Shown here in pieces: positions 18,148 to 26,736 of a stretch of DNA of 64,000 bases. A model generated the notes under the pieces. The model was not told the origin of the DNA. It saw nothing but the letters and a program-made list of their open reading frames with translations, and searched no databases. Each line of letters starts with the position of its first letter. Position 1 is the stretch's first letter. The stretch is from QFNR01 sp043842855 (GTDB lineage: Bacteria > Pseudomonadota > Gammaproteobacteria > Burkholderiales > Neisseriaceae). Location: contig JBBPJF010000002.1 of the NCBI GenBank assembly GCA_043842855.1, forward strand, positions 124,001 to 188,000. The letters run 5' to 3'. The position numbers and the translations under genes were made by a program.

Positions 18148-18924
18148 TTATTTTCTAGAATGAAGTGAAGCTATATTAATTACAAAAGCTATTACAAAAA
18201 CAATACATGAACTTAACATAGTAATTCCTAAAGCGTGCAAATCTCCAACTTGTTGGTAATATATACTGCTAGATTCTAGAGGCACTCCATTAGGATGAAT
18301 TCCCATCATGATGGTGACTATTTTGAGACTATATCCATGAGGTATCAACCAAAATAAATTCCCTAATACTGTGTAGATGATTGAAGCAATAATCAAAATA
18401 AAATTTAATATAAAAACAATAATTACATTCAAATATTTCAATAAAAAAAGGTTAAGCTGTATCAGACATACTTGCGATAGAAATATTACAACAGCCGTTT
18501 CAATAATTAGAGAAATATTTGGTAATTGCTTTGTAGTAACATAAACAGAATAAATTGAAATTGTGATAAAGACTATAGTACTAATTCCATAATATAAAGT
18601 TAATACAATAGATTTTGCTATAAAATTAGTAACTAGGCTCCAATTATTAGATAAACATAGTTCCCTATATCTACTTTTTTTATCCAGCTGTAAATTGAAA
18701 TATGTGCCATTTATAATGACCAAATGCGAAATAATTAACGGCCAGAGGTTAAAAAAAGAAATTTGTATAGTAGGAATGCTATTTTTATATAATCCGCTAG
18801 GATTACCAGTTCGATGTACTGTCAAAAAGGTAAATAACAATAAAATAAGAGGAACAGTAAGATAAATATATCTAGCAAAAGACCTTTTTGTTTTTAAAAA
18901 CTCAATCTGTATTAATTTATTCAT
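18148..18924 (-). CDS. Lantibiotic-immunity-type ABC transporter permease (LanE/MutE-like)
   Basis: A 258-residue membrane protein starting MNKLIQIEFLKTKRSF, the usual N-terminus of EpiE/MutE permeases (short cytoplasmic lead, then six spans). PTIQISFFNLWPLIISH after the first span is also family-like. It pairs with the following permease and the LanF-type ATPase. Spacings of 6 and 11 bases to its neighbours make one operon. AT-rich. Confidence 0.65.
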   Translation of the reverse strand: MNKLIQIEFLKTKRSFARYIYLTVPLILLLFTFLTVHRTGNPSGLYKNSIPTIQISFFNLWPLIISHLVIINGTYFNLQLDKKSRYRELCLSNNWSLVTNFIAKSIVLTLYYGISTIVFITISIYSVYVTTKQLPNISLIIETAVVIFLSQVCLIQLNLFLLKYLNVIIVFILNFILIIASIIYTVLGNLFWLIPHGYSLKIVTIMMGIHPNGVPLESSSIYYQQVGDLHALGITMLSSCIVFVIAFVINIASLHSRK

Positions 18925-18935
18925 AATGATAAAGT

Positions 18936-19628
18936 TTAGTCTTTTGTATATTCGAAAAATATTTTTTTTAAGTCTTCAATAGAACTGAATTCTCGTTCAT
19001 AAACGATTGATCCTTGGTGGATAATTCCAACTTTATCAGTAATATTTTCTAATTCTGACAAAATATGACTTGAAATGAGAATAGTTTTACCTGCGTTAAC
19101 TAGCTGTTTTAAGAATTTTTTGATCTCTTCAACACCATAAGGATCTAAACCATTAAATGGTTCATCTAAAACCAATAATTCAGGTTCCTTGATTAGCGCC
19201 ATAGCTAATCCTAGCCGTTGTTTCATACCTAAAGAATAATGCTTAGTTTTATTTTTATTACTACTGCTTAAGCCAACTTCATCTAATATTTTTGGAATCT
19301 TAGAAAAATCAATATCTTCTTGTAAGCAAATGATTTTTAAGTTTTCTACTGCAGTTAAATTATCATAGAGTGAAGGTCCTTCAATTAACGAACCAATGTT
19401 CTTTAAAAATTCACGTTTAAAAGGTAAGCCATGGTAATTTATTTCACCGTTATATTTGACTATTACGCCAGTAATGATTTTCATTAAAGTAGACTTACCA
19501 GCGCCATTAATTCCCAGTAGGCTATAACAAGATTGTTTTGGTATAGTTAAAGAAATATCTTTCAGTATTTTTTTGTTGTTAAAAGACTTTTCAATATTTT
19601 TAAGCTCAACTAGTGGATAATTAATCAT
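18936..19628 (-). CDS. Lantibiotic-immunity-type ABC transporter ATPase (LanF-like)
   Basis: A 230-residue ATPase with Walker A GINGAGKST (39-47), signature YSLGMKQRLGLAMAL, Walker B LLVLDEPFNGLDP and SSHILSELE. The segment IGSLIEGPSLYDNLTA carries Glu in place of the Q-loop Gln, the E-loop reported as a hallmark of LanF self-immunity ATPases in lantibiotic producers. This supports a role in bacteriocin protection rather than general multidrug export. No lantibiotic synthesis gene is near, so it would be an orphan resistance transporter. The operon is AT-rich and unlike its surroundings. Confidence 0.78.
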   Translation of the reverse strand: MINYPLVELKNIEKSFNNKKILKDISLTIPKQSCYSLLGINGAGKSTLMKIITGVIVKYNGEINYHGLPFKREFLKNIGSLIEGPSLYDNLTAVENLKIICLQEDIDFSKIPKILDEVGLSSSNKNKTKHYSLGMKQRLGLAMALIKEPELLVLDEPFNGLDPYGVEEIKKFLKQLVNAGKTILISSHILSELENITDKVGIIHQGSIVYEREFSSIEDLKKIFFEYTKD

Positions 19629-20499
19629 AAAATAACACCTATAAATATTTATATACTTTAATGAGTTAAGGTTGTTAAATACTCAAATCATGCTTAAAAA
19701 TTATATGCTGGGCTGGATTAATAACAAGGATGAGTTAGATTTTCAGAAAAACTAACTTTAAATAAGTTTTTATTAGTACGTGGTTACAGTTATGTAATGT
19801 ATTGATACGAATAATAAAAACTAGAGTTAAGTACGGTTAAGATACACAAATAGCGTTACAACAGGTTCTTACACTTCATCACGGCTAATAGAATTCAAGT
19901 TTTTAACTTTAGCAGCATCTTTAATGGCAAAAGGTAATCTATACAGTAAGTCACTAATTTTACTAAGGAAAAATTGATAAAGTTTCTAAAAGTAGCTTTT
20001 CAGAAAATGTATTTAGCTTAGAGTTAATCAACCAATTGCTCAACGTTAGCAGCCTATGGCCCTAAGGATTTGCTGTAACGGATACTGGTGCTTTTCATGG
20101 CGGTTTCTGTCTGATTTTATCCGTCTGATCTTTAGCTTGCGTCCTTGCCATAAACTCCATGGGTGTAGGAAAACATCGATAAGAATCTATTGGTTATTTT
20201 CAGTTGTATTATGTCGAGTTCTAGTAGGTCTTCAAATACGAATAGAAGTATTTTCAATTATTTCAAACAGCTTGTTATTTTTCCATATTCAGATGGTTAA
20301 ACTAGCGGGGTTTGACTGCCACCAATGCTTAAAAGGAAATTACGCGCTACCTTTGATTCTATTATCTTAAATCAGAAGGGCTTATTATTCAGTTATACTA
20401 AGCCTTATCTATTTACCCAGTATACGTGGAGAGATAAGTATCCCTGTTTTATAGGTTTTGCATCATTAATAAGCATTATTACAAAAGGAGCGATAGAGC
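19629..20499. other. Spacer upstream of the ABC operon and GNAT gene
   Basis: This 870-base divergent spacer contains short frames at 20056-20370 and 20325-20516. They lack recognisable domains and ribosome binding sites, and I read them as chance or decayed coding. Promoters for both flanking operons should lie here but I cannot place them confidently. Confidence 0.45.
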
Positions 20500-21003
20500 A
20501 TGCCAGAGCTTGTTAAATTTTGCACTGAAGATTCTCAGGAATTTTTTGTATTAACTGATAAAAACCGTGCATATTTAAAACGCTGGTTACCTTGGTTGGA
20601 CACTATTAAAGAAAAAAATGACACTGAAAAGTTTATCAGAAAGGCAATTCAATCTGATTTAGAAAAAAAATCATTAAATTTTTTTATCAAAGATTCTGGC
20701 GCTATTATTGGAACTATTGGCTTAAGAGATATAACTGACCAAAAAGCACTGGTAGGTTATTGGATTGACAGAGATCATCAAGGACAGAATATCATAACTA
20801 CCTCTCTTAAAGCACTGATAGGAATAGTAAAACAGCAAAAACTCACAAATTCTATTTTATTGAGATGTTCTCCAGAAAATAAAGGTAGTTTAGCCATAGC
20901 AAGAAAATGTCAATTTAACTATGAAAAAACGCTTAAAAATGCTGAAAATTTATATGGTACATACAACGATCTTGAGGTCTATAAATTAGCCATTTTCCCG
21001 TAA
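20500..21003 (+). CDS. GNAT N-acetyltransferase (RimJ/RimL type)
   Basis: A 167-residue acetyltransferase. LKRWLPWLDTIKEKNDTEKF in the N-terminal part, IIGTIGLRDITDQKALVGYWI, and the acetyl-CoA-binding stretch GQNIITTSLKAL are typical of the RimL/YdaF ribosomal-protein-serine acetyltransferase group. C-terminal RCSPENKGSLAIARKCQF is also characteristic. The ATG at 20500 has AAAGGAG upstream. Low GC like the nearby ABC genes, so it may belong to the same acquired segment. The true substrate (protein, antibiotic or polyamine) cannot be told. Confidence 0.8.
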   Translation: MPELVKFCTEDSQEFFVLTDKNRAYLKRWLPWLDTIKEKNDTEKFIRKAIQSDLEKKSLNFFIKDSGAIIGTIGLRDITDQKALVGYWIDRDHQGQNIITTSLKALIGIVKQQKLTNSILLRCSPENKGSLAIARKCQFNYEKTLKNAENLYGTYNDLEVYKLAIFP

Positions 21004-21288
21004 AGCATTGTCAAAGGCCTTTAAGCTAACAAGTGATAAATTTATTATTCTATCTTCGATATGTTCATCCTACCTTGGCTTAGGATCTTTAGGTTTAGAA
21101 AACACCAGGGGGGGACGAGAAGGTAAAATTCTAAGCATAACTTAGCTGCATAGGAATTAGCGTAGGGTGATAGCTTTGATCTCAAACGTTGGAACTAAGT
21201 TGTATGTCTTTAATTTTATAAGTAAATATAGAAGTGTTTTGGATGTGTAGGTTTGGAATACAGAGTTGATTATTAGAAGGAGAGGGAA

Positions 21289-21780
21289 ATGGAAGTCAAT
21301 AACAATTTACAGGCTTTAACGCTTTTGGGAACTTCTGGTGTGCCTTACCCTAAGGAGTATGATCCCACTATACTTGAGGTTTTTACTAATCCCCATCCAG
21401 AGAGGGATTATTGGGTCTGTTTGAGCTGCTTAGAGTTTACGACCTTATGTCCCAAGACTGGGCAGCCTGATTTCGCTAAACTTTATATCGCCTATGTACC
21501 TCAATTAAAAATGGTGGAAAGTAAATCACTTAAACTTTATTTGGGTAGTTATCGTAATCACGGAGGATTTCATGAAGATTGCATGAATCTAATTCTGAAG
21601 GATCTAAAACAAATACTTGAGCCCAAATATATTGAGATACTAGGCTTATTTAGCCCTAGAGGAGGCATCGCAATCTATCCTTATGTCAATGATGCTAACG
21701 AGGAAGACCAGTGGCAAATATTACGTAAAAAACGGTTTACTGAGTTTAATTTGAATCACTATATCAATAAAGTTAGTTAG
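21289..21780 (+). CDS. queF: NADPH-dependent 7-cyano-7-deazaguanine (preQ0) reductase
   Basis: A 163-residue unimodular QueF. The catalytic Cys is in TTLCPKTGQPDFA and the substrate-binding motif is ESKSLKLYLGSYRNHGGFHED. It reduces preQ0 to preQ1 for queuosine modification of tRNA. An AGGAGAGGG stretch precedes the ATG. The other queuosine genes are not in this window. The nitroreductase gene follows 19 bases later. Confidence 0.95.
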   Translation: MEVNNNLQALTLLGTSGVPYPKEYDPTILEVFTNPHPERDYWVCLSCLEFTTLCPKTGQPDFAKLYIAYVPQLKMVESKSLKLYLGSYRNHGGFHEDCMNLILKDLKQILEPKYIEILGLFSPRGGIAIYPYVNDANEEDQWQILRKKRFTEFNLNHYINKVS

Positions 21781-21799
21781 AAGGCATAGGAGAATTTAA

Positions 21800-22501
21800 A
21801 TGAGTTTTACATCTATGGCGGAACTGATGAACAGCCGACGTTCGGTAAGAGCGTTTACATCACAGCCCATACCCCAAGCTATCATTAAGAAGATTTTATC
21901 AGTGGCCTCGAGTGCACCCTCTGGTTCCAATACACAGCCTTGGAAAGTATATGTAGTTACCGGTACAGTAAGAGAATCGATCGTAGAAGCTGTCTGTAAA
22001 TGTTATGACGAGTTAGTTATGCATCCAGATAGAGCTAGCGCATTTCAACCAGGGTATGATTATTATCCAAACGAGTGGTTCAGCCCTTACAAAGAGAGAC
22101 GGCGAGAAAATGGATGGGGCTTATATGGACTTCTAGGTATTCAAAAAGGGGATAAAGCAAAAATGATTGCACAGCATAAGAAGAACTTCACGTTCTTTGA
22201 TGCGCCGGTGGGTATTTTTCTGACGATGGATCGCGGATTGGGGACCGGATCCAAGATGGATATTGCAATGTTTATACAGAATATTCTATTGGCTGCTAAA
22301 GCCGCAGGGTTGGATACTTGTGCCCAGGCAGCTTGGAATGAATACCAGAGTATAGTCCTACCACTTGTAGGGGCCAGTGAAAAGGAGATACTGATTTGTA
22401 CAGTGGCTATGGGCTATGCAGATTCGAACGCTCAGGTGAACCAGTTTGCTCCTGGCCGGCTTGCAGTGGAAGAATTCAGTACCTGGCTGGGATTTGAGTA
22501 G
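21800..22501 (+). CDS. Nitroreductase-family FMN oxidoreductase
   Basis: A 233-residue protein with RRSVRAFTSQPIP and APSGSNTQPWKVYVVTG, the FMN-binding signatures of the NfsA/NfnB-like fold, and AQAAWNEYQSIV toward the C-terminus. These enzymes use NAD(P)H and FMN to reduce nitroaromatics, quinones or related compounds; the physiological substrate here is unknown. AGGAG precedes the ATG. It converges on gpsA, whose stop lies six bases away on the other strand. Confidence 0.88.
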   Translation: MSFTSMAELMNSRRSVRAFTSQPIPQAIIKKILSVASSAPSGSNTQPWKVYVVTGTVRESIVEAVCKCYDELVMHPDRASAFQPGYDYYPNEWFSPYKERRRENGWGLYGLLGIQKGDKAKMIAQHKKNFTFFDAPVGIFLTMDRGLGTGSKMDIAMFIQNILLAAKAAGLDTCAQAAWNEYQSIVLPLVGASEKEILICTVAMGYADSNAQVNQFAPGRLAVEEFSTWLGFE

Positions 22502-22506
22502 AAGAG

Positions 22507-23508
22507 CTAACTAACTTTTTCCATCTTTGGAATACGATGCATAAGAATTTCTGTTACTTGGTCAGCTTTCACTTGTCCGGACAATAACCAAGATAATAGT
22601 TCTGCTACAGGCATTTCTACTTGATGTCGACGAGCAACCTTGAGTACAACTTCCAGGGTGTTGATACCTTCTGAGATATGGCCTAATTGTTCTAAAATTT
22701 CTCCGATCTGTTTTCCTTTAGCTAGTTCCAAGCCTACTTGTCTATTGCGCGATAATTTTCCTGTACAGGTTAGGATAAGGTCTCCTACACCACTGAGCCC
22801 ATAAAGGGTTTCTTCTTTGGCTCCTAAAGCTAGAGCTAATCTAGTCATTTCTGCTAATCCTCTGGTGATTAAGGCTGCACGAGCATTATTACCCATTTGT
22901 TTGCCATCACAAAAACCAGAAGCAATAGCAATAATATTTTTAACTGCACCACCTACTGCCGTACCGATAGGATCAACATTGGTATAAATTTTCATGGTGC
23001 AATCATTAAGTTTTTGAGCAAGGATCTGTACCCATGCAGCATATTGGCTAGATAGACAAATGGCGCAGGGGAGGCCTGCAGCTACTTCCTGCGCAAAAGT
23101 GGGCCCTGATAATACGGCAATGCGTTTGTTATTAGGAAAATGTCTAGCTACGAGCTGGTGAGGCAGAAGCTCAGTTTCTGTTTCAAATCCCTTGGAAGCA
23201 ATTAGCCAGGAAAGATGGTTAGTGCGATAGTTAGCCAACGTAGCTAATGTAGAGTGGATAAAACCGACAGGGGTAGCGAGGATAACAATTTCTCTATCCT
23301 CAAGGTTAGCCTCTATCGTTTCCATTGGCTGTAGTTTGAGTGTTTGAGGGAAGGGAAACCCTGGCAAGTACCTTTTATTTTCATTATCACAAATTAATTT
23401 CTCATTTTCCCTTTGATTTCTACTGATTAAAATTGTGTCATGTCGCTTGGAAAAATGAATAGCAAGGGCTGTTCCCCAGGCCCCATTTCCAATAATGATA
23501 ATTTTCAT
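22507..23508 (-). CDS. gpsA: NAD(P)-dependent glycerol-3-phosphate dehydrogenase
   Basis: Makes sn-glycerol-3-phosphate for phospholipid synthesis. The 333-residue protein has GNGAWGTALAIHF (dinucleotide-binding loop), VLSGPTFAQEVAAGLP, AVGGAVKNIIAIASGFCDG with the catalytic Lys, and LSGVGDLILTCTGKLSRNRQVG. The length and motifs are complete. The ATG at 23508 is followed by the normal MKIIIIGNGAWG start. Confidence 0.96.
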   Translation of the reverse strand: MKIIIIGNGAWGTALAIHFSKRHDTILISRNQRENEKLICDNENKRYLPGFPFPQTLKLQPMETIEANLEDREIVILATPVGFIHSTLATLANYRTNHLSWLIASKGFETETELLPHQLVARHFPNNKRIAVLSGPTFAQEVAAGLPCAICLSSQYAAWVQILAQKLNDCTMKIYTNVDPIGTAVGGAVKNIIAIASGFCDGKQMGNNARAALITRGLAEMTRLALALGAKEETLYGLSGVGDLILTCTGKLSRNRQVGLELAKGKQIGEILEQLGHISEGINTLEVVLKVARRHQVEMPVAELLSWLLSGQVKADQVTEILMHRIPKMEKVS

Positions 23509-23935
23509 ATGTTCCCTATGTACGATAAGTTTTTGTTTTTGATTTTGCGCATACTATGAGTGAATAACGTAAATAAATAAATTAGCCAGAGGATAAATAA
23601 GCATCCCAGCTTTAATAAAGCTAGCGGAGTTAAGCATGGTTTTCCAATTTTAAGTCGCAGTGAGTTTTCGCTACCTTCTTATAACAGATAGTCTATACAA
23701 CCAGAGGAGTAATCCTTCCACCTTGCACCTAAATTGATCGGTGGAATCTTTCGCCAGGTAGAAGTTTATTATATACTCGGGCGGCTAGTTTTCCTCTATG
23801 TTGCAGCCTCCTTTTGGGAATTTAACTATTGGCGGGAGTTCTGCCACCCAGAGTAGTCGTGGAGGGGCTTTGGGGTAAGAAGGTTTGCCACGGAGCCCAT
23901 CCGGGTTATTATTTTTATGCCTTATGGGACAAAAG
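23509..23935. promoter_or_regulatory. Divergent gpsA-thiM spacer with a possible structured thi leader
   Basis: Two helices are visible on the plus strand. TTCCACC at 23716-23722 pairs with GGTGGAA at 23740-23746. ACTCGGGCGGC at 23775-23785 can pair with GCCACCCAGAGT at 23843-23854, with one bulge and one mismatch. The CUGAGA and GAUCUGGAUAAUGCCAGC elements of a TPP riboswitch are not present, although this is where one would be expected before thiM. Confidence 0.3.
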
Positions 23936-24703
23936 ATGCTTCTCAACTCTATTCGCCACTTTAATCCTATCGTACTTTGTGTGACTAATCCAGTTTCAGC
24001 TAATTTTCAGGCTGATGGTTTGTTGGCGATAGGAGCTTCTCCACTCATGTCAGAAGCGCAAGAAGAATTGGAAGAGGTAGTTTCTAAGGTTCAGGCGGTA
24101 TCGCTCAACCTGGGAACTGTCAATGCCTCCAGTTTAGCTCTGATGCTTACTGCTGGGCAAGCGGCTAATCGCTTCGATATACCTGTTTTGCTGGATCCTG
24201 TAGGAGTCGGTTTTACTCAATATAGACTTGAGAGTGCACGCTTCCTTTTAAGGGAGATTCGAGTACAAGCTATTCGCTGTAATCAGGGGGAGTTAGCAGC
24301 ATTAGCGGGGATACCTTGGCAGGCACAGGGCGTAGATTCCGGTAGAGGCGAAGTGACACGAATAAAAGGTGCTGTCCAAGAGTTTGCTCGTCAGCAGCAA
24401 TGTTTGGTTGCAGTAACAGGCAGAGAAGATATCCTAGCTTCTGGGGATGAAGTCGCATTGATTTTAGGAGGAACTCCGCTTACGACTCAAGTGACGGCTT
24501 CAGGCTGCTTGCTAAGTTCCCTAGGAGCGGCTGCACTGAGCCTAAGCACTCATAAACCGTTTGAAGCGCTCAGGGAGTTATTGCAAACTTATAAAGAGTG
24601 TGCGTGTCTGGCTGAAGCAAAGCATTCTCAACCTGCAGCGTTCAAGGTGGCCCTGCTTGATCAATTACACCAACACTCGCAACAGAAGGGAGATTTTTCA
24701 TGA
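23936..24703 (+). CDS. thiM: Hydroxyethylthiazole kinase
   Basis: Phosphorylates 4-methyl-5-(2-hydroxyethyl)thiazole in thiamine salvage. It carries the family start HFNPIVLCVTNPVSANFQADGLLAIGASPLMSEA, then PVLLDPVGVG, a substrate-site IRCNQGELAALAG, and VTGREDIL. The open frame extends upstream to TTG at 23885, and ATG at 23924 is also in frame. I chose ATG 23936, which follows GGGA at six bases and matches the usual ThiM N-terminus. It overlaps thiD by four bases. Confidence 0.92.
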   Translation: MLLNSIRHFNPIVLCVTNPVSANFQADGLLAIGASPLMSEAQEELEEVVSKVQAVSLNLGTVNASSLALMLTAGQAANRFDIPVLLDPVGVGFTQYRLESARFLLREIRVQAIRCNQGELAALAGIPWQAQGVDSGRGEVTRIKGAVQEFARQQQCLVAVTGREDILASGDEVALILGGTPLTTQVTASGCLLSSLGAAALSLSTHKPFEALRELLQTYKECACLAEAKHSQPAAFKVALLDQLHQHSQQKGDFS

Positions 24704-25518
24704 AAATAGCCCTTACCGTTGCGGGCTCTGATAGTGGGGGCGGTGCTGGTATTCAAGCTGATCTAAAAACTTTTCAGGAGTTGGGCGTATTTGGCGCTAG
24801 TGTGCTAACTGCAGTGACAGCGCAGAATACGCAGGGGGTTTATGCTGTGGAAGGATTGTCTGCAGCTCTAGTAGAAGCTCAATTGAAGGCGGTTTTGGAA
24901 GATTTTCCGGTAGCAGCGGTTAAATTGGGGATGCTTTTTTCAGTTCCTATCATTGAAAAGGTAGCTTATTTACTCAATTCGAGCTCAATGCCTATTATTG
25001 CCGATCCAGTAATGGTAGCAAAATCAGGTGCTTTTTTATTGGAACCTTTAGCAATCAAAGCTTATGGGGAATATTTGTTTCCCCTTGTCAACTTACTTAC
25101 TCCCAATTTACCTGAAGCAGAGGCGCTTACTCAGATAAAAATTGATAGTGAGAAGGCTTTGATAAATGCTGCTAGGAAGCTGCAAGGTGACGGAGTTAGG
25201 AATGTGTTAATTAAGGGAGGACATGCAAATAACCCGGCCTGGATTTCCGATTACCTTTTCCTTCCAGACCGTTGCTTTCGTATAAATAGTGTACGTATTC
25301 CTACGCTTAATACGCATGGAACTGGCTGCACGTTTTCTTCTGCTATTACTGCCTTTATTGCTAAGGGTCATTCCCTACTGGATGCAGTGATGAATGCTAA
25401 ACGTTTTTTACATTTAGCTATTAAACATGCAGTACAGCTAGGACATGGTTGGGGGCCAGTTAACTTCTCTGCGTACCGCAGTGGTGAGGTGTGTGAAATC
25501 CAAGTACATGAATTCTAA
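24700..25518 (+). CDS. thiD: Hydroxymethylpyrimidine / phosphomethylpyrimidine kinase
   Basis: A 272-residue ribokinase-fold enzyme that phosphorylates HMP and HMP-P. It has VAGSDSGGGAGIQADLKTF at the N-terminus, ADPVMVAKSG, TPNLPEAEAL, VLIKGGHA and the anion-hole/catalytic motif NTHGTGCTFSSAITA. Overlaps with thiM (4 bases) and thiE (11 bases) indicate one translationally coupled thiMDE operon. Confidence 0.96.
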   Translation: MKIALTVAGSDSGGGAGIQADLKTFQELGVFGASVLTAVTAQNTQGVYAVEGLSAALVEAQLKAVLEDFPVAAVKLGMLFSVPIIEKVAYLLNSSSMPIIADPVMVAKSGAFLLEPLAIKAYGEYLFPLVNLLTPNLPEAEALTQIKIDSEKALINAARKLQGDGVRNVLIKGGHANNPAWISDYLFLPDRCFRINSVRIPTLNTHGTGCTFSSAITAFIAKGHSLLDAVMNAKRFLHLAIKHAVQLGHGWGPVNFSAYRSGEVCEIQVHEF

Positions 25519-26152
25519 AAATCTGAAACTATACTTTGTTATGGGTTCTGCTGATGTACAGGGTGATCCAGTAGCTCTGCTAGATAGAGTTTTGCAGCTT
25601 GGAATCAGTTGTTTTCAATGGCGTGAAAAGGGCCCCAGAGCCTTAAAGGGCGAAGATTACTTTAGATTTGCTAAACTTTGTCAGCAACTGTGTCGGCGTT
25701 TTCAGGTCCCTTTTATCGTTAATGATGATGTAGAGCTTGCTCTTGAACTTCAAGCTGAAGGGATACACATTGGGGTTACAGATGCTCCTCTGGCTTTGGT
25801 TAAGAGCAAAGTTCCCTCCTCCATGTGGGTTGGATATTCAGTTAACGCAGCACAGGATTTGGAGGTAGCTCTCCAGGTGGGAGCGAATTATGTGGGAGTG
25901 GGTCCCATTTTTCCTACGACTAGTAAAGCTGATGCTGCGCCTCCACTCGGATTAAAAGAATTAGGTAGATTGAGGCGGCTTGCCCCCACACTACCTATGG
26001 TAGCTATTGGGGGTATTGATGAAACTAACTTTAAAAAGGTACTGCACTGTGGAGTAGAAGGGGCTGCCTTCATCTCTGCTATATGTAAGCATCCTTCTTT
26101 TGTAACCCGTTATTTAGAATATTATAATTCCATGCCTAACAATTTCTGCTAA
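25508..26152 (+). CDS. thiE: Thiamine-phosphate synthase
   Basis: Joins HMP-PP and thiazole-P to make thiamine phosphate. Motifs are CFQWREKGPR, PFIVNDDVELALEL, GIHIGVTD, GYSVNAAQDLEVALQVGANYVGVGPIFPTTSK and VAIGGI. The frame is open to GTG 25445, but the ATG at 25508 (MNSKNLKLYFVMG) gives a normal-length start within the thiD 3' end. thiM-thiD-thiE alone supports salvage of thiazole and HMP; thiC and thiG are not seen here. Confidence 0.93.
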   Translation: MNSKNLKLYFVMGSADVQGDPVALLDRVLQLGISCFQWREKGPRALKGEDYFRFAKLCQQLCRRFQVPFIVNDDVELALELQAEGIHIGVTDAPLALVKSKVPSSMWVGYSVNAAQDLEVALQVGANYVGVGPIFPTTSKADAAPPLGLKELGRLRRLAPTLPMVAIGGIDETNFKKVLHCGVEGAAFISAICKHPSFVTRYLEYYNSMPNNFC

Positions 26153-26203
26153 TGTTCAATGTAGGCCTATAGAATAGGATGTTCTCTGTTATAAAGAGGC
26201 ATT

Positions 26204-26605
26204 TCATTCCTGAGATTTCCATTTTAATTGTTCTAGTAGTCTCCGGTCCTTCTTTGTAGGACGCCCGTCCTGATGCGTATTGCTCTGATAAGAAACGTTC
26301 AGAGAGTTCTGCCACTTTAGCAAGGTTCGTGCTTTTAAAGTCTCTTCATCCTCCTGGTACATTTGCTGAGCTTGAGAGGCTGGCCCTCGTTTTTGAATTA
26401 AAGCCCTTACTGTCAATTTATATAGTAGGCCATTAGAGGTTATTTCTATGAGGTCTCCGACTATAATAGATCTACTGCTCTTAGCATTCTGCCTATTAAC
26501 TTTTACCCGACCAAGCTTGATCTGTTTTTGGGCTATCTCTCTGGACTTAAAAAAGCGCGCCGCCCATAACCACTTGTCCAAGCGCATTGAATTATTAGTT
26601 TCCAA
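26204..26605 (-). CDS. hslR: S4-domain ribosome-associated heat shock protein 15
   Basis: A 133-residue protein whose N-terminal part MRLDKWLWAARFFKSREIAQKQI is the S4 RNA-binding domain of Hsp15/YrfH, followed by GRVKVNRQNAKSSRSIIVGDLIEI. Hsp15 binds 50S subunits carrying nascent chains and recycles them. The basic tail (GRPTKKDRRLLEQLKWKSQE) fits the family. The start may be TTG at 26605, which has AAGGA at six bases, or ATG at 26587. It converges on thiE. Confidence 0.9.
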   Translation of the reverse strand: METNNSMRLDKWLWAARFFKSREIAQKQIKLGRVKVNRQNAKSSRSIIVGDLIEITSNGLLYKLTVRALIQKRGPASQAQQMYQEDEETLKARTLLKWQNSLNVSYQSNTHQDGRPTKKDRRLLEQLKWKSQE

Positions 26606-26736
26606 ATATATTCCTTATATAACTAAATATACCATTGGTTATGCAATCTCTAGTTGTCTTATAGCCATGCAAACAATTGACTCCTCTGTGGTTTAGGCTA
26701 CACTAAAGCTTTTTAGCAATTACTCTATTGATTTCC

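Noticed and set aside
20056..20516. Two overlapping plus-strand frames before the GNAT gene.
   Set aside because: No ribosome binding sites, odd Cys/Trp/Arg-rich composition, no domain; more likely chance or decay.
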